Positions 1 through 7,742 are shown, numbered from the stretch's first letter. The stretch: 9,530 nucleotides of DNA from CAZAMT01 sp964486145 (GCA_964486145.1 CAZAMT010000149.1:1-9530); one strand, 5' to 3'. Numbers and translations are program-made. Notes: generated by a model from the sequence alone, not told the origin.

Positions 1-51
1 ACCTGCAGTGCCCATAGCCAGTTTTCTGATAAAGTTTCTTCTGTTGGTCAT
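1..51 (-). CDS. 5' end of a Tat-exported protein, truncated by the window edge
   Basis: Reading leftward from an ATG at 51-49, the frame stays open to base 1 and encodes MTNRRNFIRKLAMGTAG. The RRNFIRK core matches the twin-arginine signal motif (R-R-x-F-x-K) and is followed by the beginning of a hydrophobic stretch, so the product should be exported folded by the Tat system. In Bacteroidota such leaders are common on Gfo/Idh/MocA-type oxidoreductases, sugar-phosphate isomerase-like proteins and some glycosidases in glycan-use loci, but the mature protein is outside the window and its function cannot be assigned. A good -7 box (93-100) lies upstream, and the gene is 200 bp from the sulfatase in the same direction. 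It may therefore be both co-transcribed with the operon and independently started. Confidence 0.7.
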   Translation of the reverse strand, partial: MTNRRNFIRKLAMGTAG

Positions 52-92
52 AATATGATTTTTTTCAAAACTACTGCTCTCTGGTAAATATG

Positions 93-100
93 CAAATTTA
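93..100 (-). promoter_or_regulatory. Candidate Bacteroidota -7 element for the Tat-leader gene
   Basis: On the minus strand this reads TAAATTTG followed by C, a full match to the Bacteroidota sigma-ABfr -7 consensus TAnnTTTG. It would place the transcript start about 35 nt ahead of the ATG at 51. No good -33 TTTG is seen 19-21 nt upstream, where the interspersed repeat begins, so this is only a partial promoter match. Confidence 0.4.
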
Positions 101-104
101 AAAT

Positions 105-144
105 GAGATTGCTTCCCGCTTCGTACCTTGCGGTCGCAATGACG
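105..144 (-). repeat. Interspersed palindromic repeat, copy 1
   Basis: On the minus strand this begins CGTCATTGCGA and ends GAAGCAATCTC, the well-known pattern of a short extragenic repeat found in many copies in several bacterial genomes. ATTGC (108-112) and GCAAT (136-140) are self-complementary, so the copy can fold on its own. It has no coding content. Confidence 0.5.
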
Positions 145-189
145 CTGACAACCAATCCCCACACCTTCATTAAAGACACACTTAAACGT

Positions 190-217
190 CGTCATAACGA
201 GCAAAGCGAAGTTATCT
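190..217 (+). repeat. Interspersed palindromic repeat, diverged copy 2 in opposite orientation
   Basis: The plus strand starts CGTCATAACGAG and ends GCGAAGTTATCT, the same framework as copy 1 but with the stem changed from ATTGC/GCAAT to ATAAC/GTTAT. The compensating change keeps the stem paired. The two copies face each other across about 45 bp between the sulfatase and the Tat-leader gene. Confidence 0.4.
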
Positions 218-251
218 TTAATTTTTATCAGATGTGAATATGTTTTTATTA

Positions 252-1655
252 TCAATATTCAAATCCCGTTTTTCTCTCCGGCATTTTAGCGCCCACTTCT
301 GTTAACCAGTTTTGAAAGAGGTCATACAGTTCTTTGGCTTTTTCCGGATGTTTTAACTTCACGTCATTGCTCTCTGAAATATCTTCTTCCAGATTGAAGA
401 GTTCCGTTTTACCGTTTTCATAGTTTTCTACCAGTTTCCATTTTCCGGCCCGCACAGCGCCTGCCGGGTAGCCATTCTGACCGCTGAAATGCGGGAAATG
501 AAAAAAGGCAGGCCCCCTGTCGAATTTTTCTTTCGGCCGGTAAATTGTCCTTAAAAAACTTTTCCCATCAATATTTTCAGGCAAATCGTCATCGCCAATT
601 AATTTCATAAACGTGGGCAGAAAATCTTCAATCATCACATAATTGCTGTTTCTGGTTCCGGATTTGATTTTGTTTTTCCAGTGCATTATTAACGGCACCC
701 GTATTCCGCCTTCATATACATGACCTTTCCATTTACGCAGCGGTTCCATGCTTGTTGGCCGGTAGGCCATCTGATCCATTCCCACACCGCCATTATCCGA
801 TTTAAATATGACCAGCGCATTTTCAAGTATTCCCTGCCGGTTCAATTCTTCCATGACCCTTCCGATGCCTTCATCCATGCTTTCAACCATTGTGGCATAG
901 TATGGATTATATTTCTCATCAAACCTGCCGAGCTTGAACATATATTTGCCTACTTTATCGGCTTTGGGTATGATTAAAAGGTGAGGGGCGGAATAGGACA
1001 GGTACAAAAAAAAAGGTTTTTCCGTTTGCTGCGATTGAATGAATTCAACAGCATAATCGGTTAGTTTATCCGTCAAATAAACCGTACCATCATCTTCAAA
1101 AATGGTTTCGCCTTTGCTGGAAATGCCGTAATTGTAATAATCAAGTCCGTTTTTGCTGATGACGCGGTCGTAATCAAATCCTTGTCCGTGGGGAAGGGTA
1201 GCCGCATCGTGTCCCAAATGCCATTTCCCAACCATGCCGGTGGAATAGCCGTTTCGTTTCAACACTTCGGCCATTGTAATTTCCGAAGAAGGCAATTCTT
1301 CAGCCACTTTTGGCGGAATCACCGGAGAATTCGGGTCTCTTCGGTTCAGCCCAAGTGCAGTAGTAATTCCCAGCCGTGCCGGATGTTTGCCGGTCATTAA
1401 AGCTGCCCGCGACGGGCTGCACGCCGGGTGCGCATAAGCTTCGGTAAAAAGCATCCCGTCTTTTGCCATTTGATCCAGAACCGGTGTTTCGATAAACGGA
1501 TTGCCGTAGCAACCCAAATCTTTATAACCTAAATCGTCTGCCAGAATAAAAACAATGTTGGGTTTTTGCTGAGCCATCGAAGAAAAAGGAAGGATCACAA
1601 AAACCAGCAGAGCAAGCTTTTTGAGTTGGTTTAAAAAATATATTTTTTGGATCAT
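252..1655 (-). CDS. Secreted S1-family (formylglycine-dependent) sulfatase
   Basis: This 467-residue enzyme should hydrolyse sulfate esters on a glycan in the periplasm or outside the cell. Residues 1-30 are a signal peptide with a hydrophobic core (LALLVFVILPF) and probable cleavage after SMA. Alkaline-phosphatase-fold metal ligands appear as D40-D41 (FILADDLG). The catalytic signature is C79-S-P-S-R83, whose cysteine is converted to formylglycine, followed by TGKHP. Further conserved sites are K144-W-H146-LG, APH (H225), SDNGG (D287, N288) and a lysine-containing KWKGHVYEGGIRVPL segment (308-322). The length is normal for family S1 and the domain looks complete. The cysteine-type site needs a formylglycine-generating enzyme or anSME encoded elsewhere. 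It lies 100 bp downstream of the GH106 gene in the same direction, which suggests desulfation of the same substrate. The SulfAtlas subfamily and the sulfate position cannot be read from the sequence. Confidence 0.95.
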   Translation of the reverse strand: MIQKIYFLNQLKKLALLVFVILPFSSMAQQKPNIVFILADDLGYKDLGCYGNPFIETPVLDQMAKDGMLFTEAYAHPACSPSRAALMTGKHPARLGITTALGLNRRDPNSPVIPPKVAEELPSSEITMAEVLKRNGYSTGMVGKWHLGHDAATLPHGQGFDYDRVISKNGLDYYNYGISSKGETIFEDDGTVYLTDKLTDYAVEFIQSQQTEKPFFLYLSYSAPHLLIIPKADKVGKYMFKLGRFDEKYNPYYATMVESMDEGIGRVMEELNRQGILENALVIFKSDNGGVGMDQMAYRPTSMEPLRKWKGHVYEGGIRVPLIMHWKNKIKSGTRNSNYVMIEDFLPTFMKLIGDDDLPENIDGKSFLRTIYRPKEKFDRGPAFFHFPHFSGQNGYPAGAVRAGKWKLVENYENGKTELFNLEEDISESNDVKLKHPEKAKELYDLFQNWLTEVGAKMPERKTGFEY

Positions 1656-1688
1656 ATCAGAATGTTTTTAATTTATTTCTTCGTTCAG

Positions 1689-1735
1689 ACATTTTCAGGT
1701 CTTAGAGACGCTGAAAGGTCAAAACCCGAAAATGT
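1689..1735. promoter_or_regulatory. Overlapping, mutually exclusive hairpins between the GH106 and sulfatase genes
   Basis: Two foldings compete. The local hairpin pairs TTTCAG+GTCT (1693-1702) with AGAC+CTGAAA (1706-1716), giving ten base pairs with one bulged G and a three-base loop. The larger one pairs ACATTTTCAGG (1689-1699) with CCCGAAAATGT (1725-1735), eleven positions with a single non-Watson-Crick pair. They share 1693-1699 and cannot form together. Neither is followed by a T-run on the minus strand, so this is not a simple terminator. It could tune sulfatase expression or act as an RNA-processing site. Confidence 0.4.
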
Positions 1736-1760
1736 ATAAAAGACCTATCAGTGTTTCAAT
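1729..1760 (-). promoter_or_regulatory. Possible internal promoter for the sulfatase
   Basis: On the minus strand, ATTG (1760-1757) is followed 20 nt later by TACATTTT (1736-1729). This is close to the Bacteroidota TTTG-N20-TAnnTTTG promoter, with one mismatch in each box. It would give the sulfatase mRNA a structured leader containing the local hairpin at 1693-1716. AT-rich spacers give such matches by chance, so support is weak. Confidence 0.22.
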
Positions 1761-4704
1761 TAAATTTTTTGTAGGTTTTTAACTCCACCTTTCCAATCAA
1801 TCCTGATCGAACCAGCGGGACTTTTGCCCAGGGATTTTTATTTACCCGCGGTCCGCCGGTGATGTTGGTGTTGGTATAGTTTTCGCCGGTAATTTCATCG
1901 CCGGTTAACCGGTTCGACCATACATTTGCCACATCGATGCGCAGTTGGTTTGTTCCGTCGTTTAGAAACTCCGAGATATCGAGCCGGTAAGGTTTACTCC
2001 ACAAAATTCCAACTTCCTTATCGTTTACCCAAACTTTAGCTGTTTTTTCGATTTCTTCCAGTTCGAGGAAAACATGTTTATTTTCTTCAACTTCATCGTT
2101 GTTAAAGCTAAATTCCTTTTCATAGGAACCAATACCCGAATAATATTTAATGCCTTCTTCGTCGCGTTCCGTCCACGAAATCAATTCGGGAAAAGATGCA
2201 TTTGCCGGTCCGCCCCATTCTTCATCGAAACGAACCTGCCAGTTTTCGCTCAAATCAATTAACTTTTCTCCGGAACCACTTGCAATCAGCTTTCCATTGC
2301 TGAGTTGATTAACTTTTAGCTCTTCATTTGCCTTACTTGCGTTTGAATTTTTTCGGCGGAAAACCACAAAACAGGATTGCTCAGGTTCAAAAGCAAGCGC
2401 CAGTTCGATGTGATCTTCATTCTGTTTAAAAGAATTCAACGGAATTATTTTACCTGTAACGGGATCCCAGATTTCCGCTGCTTTGTCTGCAACACGGAAA
2501 GAGCAGGTTTTAACCGTTTTTTCGCCGGTGGTGTTTCGCAGGAGGAAAAAATCGGTTCCGCTTTTGGCATAGTGAATAAAATCAAGCGGCATATTTTCAA
2601 TTCCGTTGTAGGTGAAAACGGGTTTTACCTCCAGGTGTTGAAGCGCCTGCTTTGGCGTTACTCCCGACCAGATTTTTCCGTTCCCGTATTCCGGTTTTGA
2701 TGCTCCGGCTACTTGCCAGGTATTTTCAATTTCCGCAGCAATATCATCTTTGTTTAGTCCCGGTGCTCCTTTGGGTTTCGGACCGATGATTACAGCTCCT
2801 TGTGCAGCCAGTTCCTGCAATTTCTCCAGAACCTCTGGATTAATGGTTTCCTCGTCTGAAAGTGCGAGTACTTTAAAGGAAACGCCGTATGGAAGTTTTA
2901 ACAGGCCGTCATCCACGTATAAATCGCGCAGCAGGATTTCGGTGTTAATCACTTCATAATCATATCCTTTTCCTGCTGTAAATAAGGTATTTTTGGGTTT
3001 TACATAATTGGGCGCACGATTACCGTAATAATAAAGCACATCCGCCTGGAAATCGGTTTCCTGCAGAATCCATGAAATGCGTGCCATGTAATCGTTAAAA
3101 GCCCTTACCATCGGGTACCAGGCGCGTTTGTTATTGTAATGGGTCCCGGCAAAATAAACAATTCCGGGGTATCCAAATTCATCGGGACTGTGCGAGGCAC
3201 CATGCACCACCACTCGGTTCATTCCTTCGCAGAATGCGCGGTCAGCCAGTGCTTTTAAGTCTTTCGGCCCATACTGCCACTGGTACAAACTGGTAAACGC
3301 CTCTTCTTCCACTATCTTTCGCTGATAAATATGTGATGCTGCTGCAATTTCCTTCACCAGCCACATAATATCCACGCCATCTTCATCAAGGTGCACCTCG
3401 TCTCTTTTCCAGAATTCGCCGCGGGGCTGGTCGAGCGCCCCTAAAGCTTTCAAGGCATCCACCGGAACATTATGCAGCGGGAGTCCCGGACCACCTGCTT
3501 CAGACGCCAGGTTCAGGCCGTATTTTTTGCACACTTCACGTCCCTTCCGGTAGTGGTTGTTAATCATCAGTTCCGAAATAGTGTGGTTGTAATCGTACGT
3601 AAAAGCATCGGTAAATTCCTCTGAATTAATTTGTTTCCCGAAAACTACGGGCAGAAATTTGTACAATTCATAACCGTGATGTTCTTCAAACATTTCGGGC
3701 AAGGTAACGGTCCAGGTTAATCCCTTGGCTTCGTAGCTGGCCAGGTAGAAATATTTGATGGCGGTTTCGCTTATATCGCCCAGTACCGACTGCAGTTTTT
3801 CTGCGATATAATTGAAATGAAACGCCGTAGCGTCAGGGTCATAATGATCGATTATCGGACCCACGGAATTGGGACTTGGCAGTTTTACCGGCTCTCCCGA
3901 ATTGGAAACCAGGTAACGCGTAACTATCCATTCTCCTTCGGGAACATTCCATGATAATGTTTCGCTTTCCGGATCAAACCGGCTACTCAGTACTGTTATA
4001 TCAGATGTATCCAGCGATTCCTGTTCACCTGCGGGAAATGCGAGCACCGCCACTTCTTCATAAAAAACGGGTTTCCCGTTGTCTCCGAATTCGATGTTGT
4101 CGCCCCAGCGTTTGGCCTGTTCAAGAATATCGGGAAATGGCAGTGTTTGATTGATGGTTTTCGGTCCGTTAACTTTTATTTCTGAAAAATAAAGTGATTT
4201 GGCAGCGTATTTCGGGGGAATCCAGCTTCCGCCGGCATTCCAGCTACTGGCGGTGTTGAAGCCAACTTCGAGGCCCAGTTCGGTTGCTTTATTAACGGCA
4301 ATTTTAATGTCCTGCAATGATTCCTCGCTTAAAAATGCAGGACCGGCCGGGATAACGCCATCGTTATACCAGCTTCCCGCGCCGATTTCAAACAGGTCCA
4401 GTCCACCTATACCCGCAGCTTTCATATCTTCAAGTTCCTTAACCATTGTGGCAGAATCGGTGTAGCCGTTCATCCACCACCAGTAATTTTTGGGCTGAGC
4501 AGAAACGGGTGGGTTTTTAAATCCTTCTTCCAGTTGGCGGTAAACTTCTTCGCTGTTTCCCGGCTGAACTTCACACGATACCATTCCGCTGAATAGTAAT
4601 CCCACGGAAACTATAAAAAGCACGTATTTTTTCCGCAGATGTTGAAATACAATTGTAGCTATTGTTTCATCCTTTAACTTTTTCGACCATTTCTTTTTTT
4701 CCAT
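1756..4704 (-). CDS. GH106-type alpha-L-rhamnosidase, predicted lipoprotein
   Basis: This 982-residue protein has the GH106 layout. After a lipoprotein-like signal (hydrophobic 28-42, candidate lipidated Cys44 in MVSCE) comes the family opening FKNPP...PKNYWWWMNG (62-80) and the barrel segment MKAAGIGGLDLFE (94-106). The central region has acidic candidates at E325, E402 (SEAGGPG), E430 (PRGEFW) and E466-E468 (EEEAF). The C-terminal jelly-roll closes with KVWVNDKEVGILW (from about 890) and NVWSNRLTGDE (927-937). GH106 enzymes remove terminal alpha-L-rhamnose from pectic RG-II, ulvan-like and related glycans. The catalytic pair was not assigned because no alignment could be made. The product probably sits on the outer membrane or in the periplasm. 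The ATG at 4704 overlaps the symporter gene by 38 nt and gives a long 27-residue charged leader. A CTG at 4638 would remove the overlap and give a more standard lipoprotein signal. The rhamnose specificity is family-level inference. Confidence 0.85.
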   Translation of the reverse strand: MEKKKWSKKLKDETIATIVFQHLRKKYVLFIVSVGLLFSGMVSCEVQPGNSEEVYRQLEEGFKNPPVSAQPKNYWWWMNGYTDSATMVKELEDMKAAGIGGLDLFEIGAGSWYNDGVIPAGPAFLSEESLQDIKIAVNKATELGLEVGFNTASSWNAGGSWIPPKYAAKSLYFSEIKVNGPKTINQTLPFPDILEQAKRWGDNIEFGDNGKPVFYEEVAVLAFPAGEQESLDTSDITVLSSRFDPESETLSWNVPEGEWIVTRYLVSNSGEPVKLPSPNSVGPIIDHYDPDATAFHFNYIAEKLQSVLGDISETAIKYFYLASYEAKGLTWTVTLPEMFEEHHGYELYKFLPVVFGKQINSEEFTDAFTYDYNHTISELMINNHYRKGREVCKKYGLNLASEAGGPGLPLHNVPVDALKALGALDQPRGEFWKRDEVHLDEDGVDIMWLVKEIAAASHIYQRKIVEEEAFTSLYQWQYGPKDLKALADRAFCEGMNRVVVHGASHSPDEFGYPGIVYFAGTHYNNKRAWYPMVRAFNDYMARISWILQETDFQADVLYYYGNRAPNYVKPKNTLFTAGKGYDYEVINTEILLRDLYVDDGLLKLPYGVSFKVLALSDEETINPEVLEKLQELAAQGAVIIGPKPKGAPGLNKDDIAAEIENTWQVAGASKPEYGNGKIWSGVTPKQALQHLEVKPVFTYNGIENMPLDFIHYAKSGTDFFLLRNTTGEKTVKTCSFRVADKAAEIWDPVTGKIIPLNSFKQNEDHIELALAFEPEQSCFVVFRRKNSNASKANEELKVNQLSNGKLIASGSGEKLIDLSENWQVRFDEEWGGPANASFPELISWTERDEEGIKYYSGIGSYEKEFSFNNDEVEENKHVFLELEEIEKTAKVWVNDKEVGILWSKPYRLDISEFLNDGTNQLRIDVANVWSNRLTGDEITGENYTNTNITGGPRVNKNPWAKVPLVRSGLIGKVELKTYKKFN

Positions 4705-6175
4705 GTTTATACGATTTAGCCTTATTAATTAACTTCGTAGGTGTAAGAAAAGAGAGCAGGTACAAACCTGCCAAAGCAATTAAACTATTTACGACAAGAA
4801 TTCCGTAGCCAAACTGATATCCGTTGAACCAATCGGCAGAATTGATATCGAGAATGACAGACAGAACGGGTGCCAGTATTGAAACAAGCGGCACCCACCG
4901 ATCGTCTATTATTTTTTTTGTAAAAATTCCAAAAGCAAAAAGACCTACCAGCGGACCGTAAATAAATCCGGAGGTACGAATGAAGGCAGACAAAACGCTT
5001 TCATTGTTTATCAGGTTAAAAATTAAAATGATGACATAGATGAGTAAGGTGAATCCCAAATGCACTCCCTGCCGGAGCCGGGTGTCATCGGTTTCACGAT
5101 CTTCGAAGTTGAGCACATCCACACAGAAGGAGGTGGTAAGACCGGTAAGCGATGAATCGGCGGAGGAATAGGCTGCTGCGGCAATGCCGATGAGGAAAAA
5201 AGTGCCGGTTAACATTCCCAGGTTATTCAGCGCCAGAACGGGGTAAATGCTGTCGGTTTGCTCCGGGAGCTGAACACCCGGCTGGGTGCCGAATAAATTC
5301 AAGGCTCCACCAACAAAGAGGAAAAGAATATTTACCCCCAGCAGAATTACCCCCAGTGAAACGATATTTTTTTGAGAGGAACGCATATTTCTGCATGTCA
5401 GGTGTTTTTGCATAACCGACTGATCGAGGCCATTGGTCATTATCGTCAGCAGAATACCAGCCAGAATCAACTTAAAAAAGTTCTGCGGATGGTTCCAGTC
5501 CCAATAAAATACTTTGGCCATGTTGTTCCCGTGCATTTCCGCATACATTTCGCCAATGGAAAGATTCATTTGCCGGCTGATGGACCAGATGCTAAGAATT
5601 ACCGCCAGCAGCAGAAACGTGGTTTGCAGCACATCGGTAATAATTACGGTTTTTATTCCTCCGCGGTAAGTATACAACCAGATTAAAAGAAGCGTTATGA
5701 GCACTGTTATTTCAAATGGAATTCCAACGCGATCGAACAGCAACAACTGCAGCACATGAGCCATGAGGTACAATTTGAAAGATGCTGTGGCTAACTGTGC
5801 CAGCAGAAAAAAGAGGGCCCCGGTTTTATGCGTGTATTTTCCAAATCTCAGTTTCAGAAAAGAGTAGATGGAGATGGCATTGATGCGGTAAAAAACCGGT
5901 ACCAATACAAAAGCTACAACAAATAATCCAATGGCAATCCCAAGCACCAACTGGAAATAGGAAAATTGTGTTTCCGCCACCTGTCCGGGTACTGAGATGA
6001 AAGTTATTCCTGAGATGGCAACTCCAATCATTCCGTAGGCTACCAATGGCCAGGGTGCATCCCGATTGGCAATAAAAAAAGTACTGGAATCTGCTTTTTT
6101 TGTACTCAGTCGCGAAATCCAAAACAGGATTCCGAAATAAATAATCAGGATGATCAGAACATAAGTAGGTGTCAT
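4667..6175 (-). CDS. Sodium:solute symporter (SSS family), likely sugar uptake
   Basis: This 502-residue inner-membrane protein has about 13 predicted hydrophobic helices, starting at 4-23, 43-64, 73-96, 118-147, 154-170, 177-199 and 235-248 and continuing to 457-477. That is the usual SSS (SLC5-like, LeuT-fold) topology. Family hallmarks visible are GLDQSVMQKHLT (249-260), like the GxDQxxxQR motif, and AAYSSADSSLTG (334-345) in the helix that contributes Na+ ligands. It should couple sodium entry to uptake of a small solute. Its position between a sugar isomerase and a glycosidase argues for a monosaccharide, plausibly the deoxyhexose released by the GH106 enzyme. The ATG shares ATGA with the isomerase stop, so translation is probably coupled. 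The substrate is inference, since SSS members also carry amino acids, sialic acid and myo-inositol. Confidence 0.9.
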   Translation of the reverse strand: MTPTYVLIILIIYFGILFWISRLSTKKADSSTFFIANRDAPWPLVAYGMIGVAISGITFISVPGQVAETQFSYFQLVLGIAIGLFVVAFVLVPVFYRINAISIYSFLKLRFGKYTHKTGALFFLLAQLATASFKLYLMAHVLQLLLFDRVGIPFEITVLITLLLIWLYTYRGGIKTVIITDVLQTTFLLLAVILSIWSISRQMNLSIGEMYAEMHGNNMAKVFYWDWNHPQNFFKLILAGILLTIMTNGLDQSVMQKHLTCRNMRSSQKNIVSLGVILLGVNILFLFVGGALNLFGTQPGVQLPEQTDSIYPVLALNNLGMLTGTFFLIGIAAAAYSSADSSLTGLTTSFCVDVLNFEDRETDDTRLRQGVHLGFTLLIYVIILIFNLINNESVLSAFIRTSGFIYGPLVGLFAFGIFTKKIIDDRWVPLVSILAPVLSVILDINSADWFNGYQFGYGILVVNSLIALAGLYLLSFLTPTKLINKAKSYKHGKKEMVEKVKG

Positions 6176-7662
6176 GTTTTTTCAATTATTATTGATTCGA
6201 CTCCGAGGAAATCGCCCACTTTTTTAATAAGTTCTGCTTTGTGTCCGATTCCCAGTGCAAAATGATGCGTTGGTCCTTCGGAGAACCATCTTTTCAGAAA
6301 TGTCCTGACCTCGGGTTCGAAAAAACCGCGGGTGTTGGTGTTACCGGTGGGAGGAATGGCGCCGGCTTTGGATTCTCCTTCAGCAATCACAAATTTAAAA
6401 GCTCCATCGGCTTTTTGGGTCACACCGAGCATGGTAATCGGGCCTTCCTTGATTTTGAATTCCACGCTGGCACCGCTACCCGGTTTGCCGTGGTATTTGG
6501 CCAGGCTGCGGATCACCGGTTTTCCTTCGGCTATATTCAGGTGGTGTGGTCCGTCGTGGCCTACCAGTACAAAACCTTCCTTAAAATCGACCGGGTGAAA
6601 TTCAGCAAAACTGCCGCCCATTTCAAGTCGGTCCATTATCATCATACCTATCAGTGTTTTCAGGTCCATTTCGCCACACATCGGGAAACCGCCGGCTGTG
6701 AGCAGAGAATTACCGACGATGAAATTGGTGACCACTTTCCGGATTTCAGAACCTTCCTTTCCTTCGTAATAATAGGCCAGTCCGTCCAGTTTTTTTGATT
6801 CGATAAAATGATTCAGGGCCACTCCAACTTTTGCCGCGGTATGTAAATCTTCATCTGTTAGTTTTTTGGTGATCGGGTCCGATTTGGGATCCGGGATATC
6901 AAAAAACTGCAGAATATTTTGTTTGTACTGTTCCACTTCCTTTTCGTCGGCATTTCGGTAGAAATGGGCTACATCATCGGGTTCGGTTTGAACGATATGA
7001 CATCCGAATGTGCTGGTGAGAAGCGTTGGATCGGTGTGCATATCGAGCATCGCTTCCAGCACGTGACCCATCTGCCCGATGCGTGCGGTGCGCAGACTGT
7101 GCAAAACTTTGGCAATTTGACAATATTCCGCAATTTCTGATTTCGCCACCGGATCATCATACAACATACCAATGATCATTTGAGGTACAGGTTTTCCCAT
7201 TTTCTGGGCTGTGCAGGTAAACTCAGGAATGGCACAAATATCATCATTCAATAATTGAAGGTATGTACTTCCGTTGGAATAATCCATTGCTTCCTGCGGC
7301 TGCAGCGCCACCAGTACCATCGGCACGTTTACCTGCTTGAAAATGGCTCCAATGGAACTCGATGTGGCGTAAGTTACCATATCAATGAACAGTAAATCAA
7401 GATTGGCAGATAGAATTTTCGGTACCAATTGATAAGCGCTTTCAGCACAGTCGGAAATACCAAAGTCAACAACTTTAACACCATTGTTTTGAACCATATT
7501 TGAAAATACCTGCTGTTTTTTCTTCAGTTCTTCCAGCAAACCTTCAAACTGCGGCCAGTACGCTTTATGTCCAACGCCTAAAATACCGACATTGGCAGTA
7601 AGGGGTTTCACGTGATTGATTTTTATCTGAGAACCGTCAGAATTCTTTTGGGTATTCAACAT
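6172..7662 (-). CDS. L-fucose/L-arabinose isomerase-family protein
   Basis: From the chosen ATG the product is 496 residues and cytosolic. It resembles the AraA/FucI superfamily, Mn2+-dependent aldose-ketose isomerases. It has an N-terminal Rossmann-like start (VGILGVGHKAYWPQF, about 25-39) and a central domain with candidate metal ligands E300 (YYYEG), E331 (CGEMDLKT) and H356 (FAEFH). The C-terminal segment GPTHHFALGIGH (about 463-474) matches the closing His of AraA (GPAHH). The order Glu, Glu, His, His copies AraA, but the surrounding residues diverge, so the substrate could be L-arabinose, L-fucose, L-rhamnose or another sugar. The frame can be extended to an ATG at 7734. I prefer 7662 because the extra 24 residues lack family character and a candidate promoter lies inside them. 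It is the first gene of the run, divergent from the AraC gene. Confidence 0.85.
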   Translation of the reverse strand: MLNTQKNSDGSQIKINHVKPLTANVGILGVGHKAYWPQFEGLLEELKKKQQVFSNMVQNNGVKVVDFGISDCAESAYQLVPKILSANLDLLFIDMVTYATSSSIGAIFKQVNVPMVLVALQPQEAMDYSNGSTYLQLLNDDICAIPEFTCTAQKMGKPVPQMIIGMLYDDPVAKSEIAEYCQIAKVLHSLRTARIGQMGHVLEAMLDMHTDPTLLTSTFGCHIVQTEPDDVAHFYRNADEKEVEQYKQNILQFFDIPDPKSDPITKKLTDEDLHTAAKVGVALNHFIESKKLDGLAYYYEGKEGSEIRKVVTNFIVGNSLLTAGGFPMCGEMDLKTLIGMMIMDRLEMGGSFAEFHPVDFKEGFVLVGHDGPHHLNIAEGKPVIRSLAKYHGKPGSGASVEFKIKEGPITMLGVTQKADGAFKFVIAEGESKAGAIPPTGNTNTRGFFEPEVRTFLKRWFSEGPTHHFALGIGHKAELIKKVGDFLGVESIIIEKT

Positions 7663-7699
7663 ATCATTATAAATTAAATCTGAAGTATTATCTGTTTTG

Positions 7700-7707
7700 C
7701 AAGTATA
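7700..7707 (-). promoter_or_regulatory. Candidate -7 element for the isomerase-led operon
   Basis: The minus strand reads TATACTTG followed by C, seven of eight matches to TAnnTTTG. Transcription would begin near 7693, about 30 nt before the ATG at 7662 and downstream of the alternative ATG at 7734. No clear -33 box is present, which fits a promoter that needs an activator bound just upstream, where the 7729-7770 dyads lie. Confidence 0.33.
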
Positions 7708-7728
7708 AACAACCGGCAGTAACAGGCT

Positions 7729-7741
7729 GTGCATCGTGCAC
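7729..7741. promoter_or_regulatory. 13-bp palindrome GTGCA-TCG-TGCAC, candidate operator
   Basis: This is a perfect 5-bp inverted repeat around three bases. It is GC-richer than the spacer around it and lies about where the -33 region of the isomerase promoter would be. It could bind a dimeric regulator, though no known site is recognised. Confidence 0.3.
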
Positions 7742-7742
7742 T

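Noticed and set aside
5826..6185. 119-codon minus-strand frame overlapping the symporter start
   Set aside because: It is an out-of-frame reading of the symporter gene. The SSS frame has clear helices and motifs, and this one does not.
6241..6798. 185-codon plus-strand open frame inside the isomerase gene
   Set aside because: It lies entirely antisense to a well-supported enzyme gene, has no recognisable domain and reads as a low-quality His/Phe-rich shadow.
7663..7734. 24-residue N-terminal extension of the isomerase
   Set aside because: It does not look like family sequence and contains the candidate -7 box, so it is probably upstream untranslated DNA.
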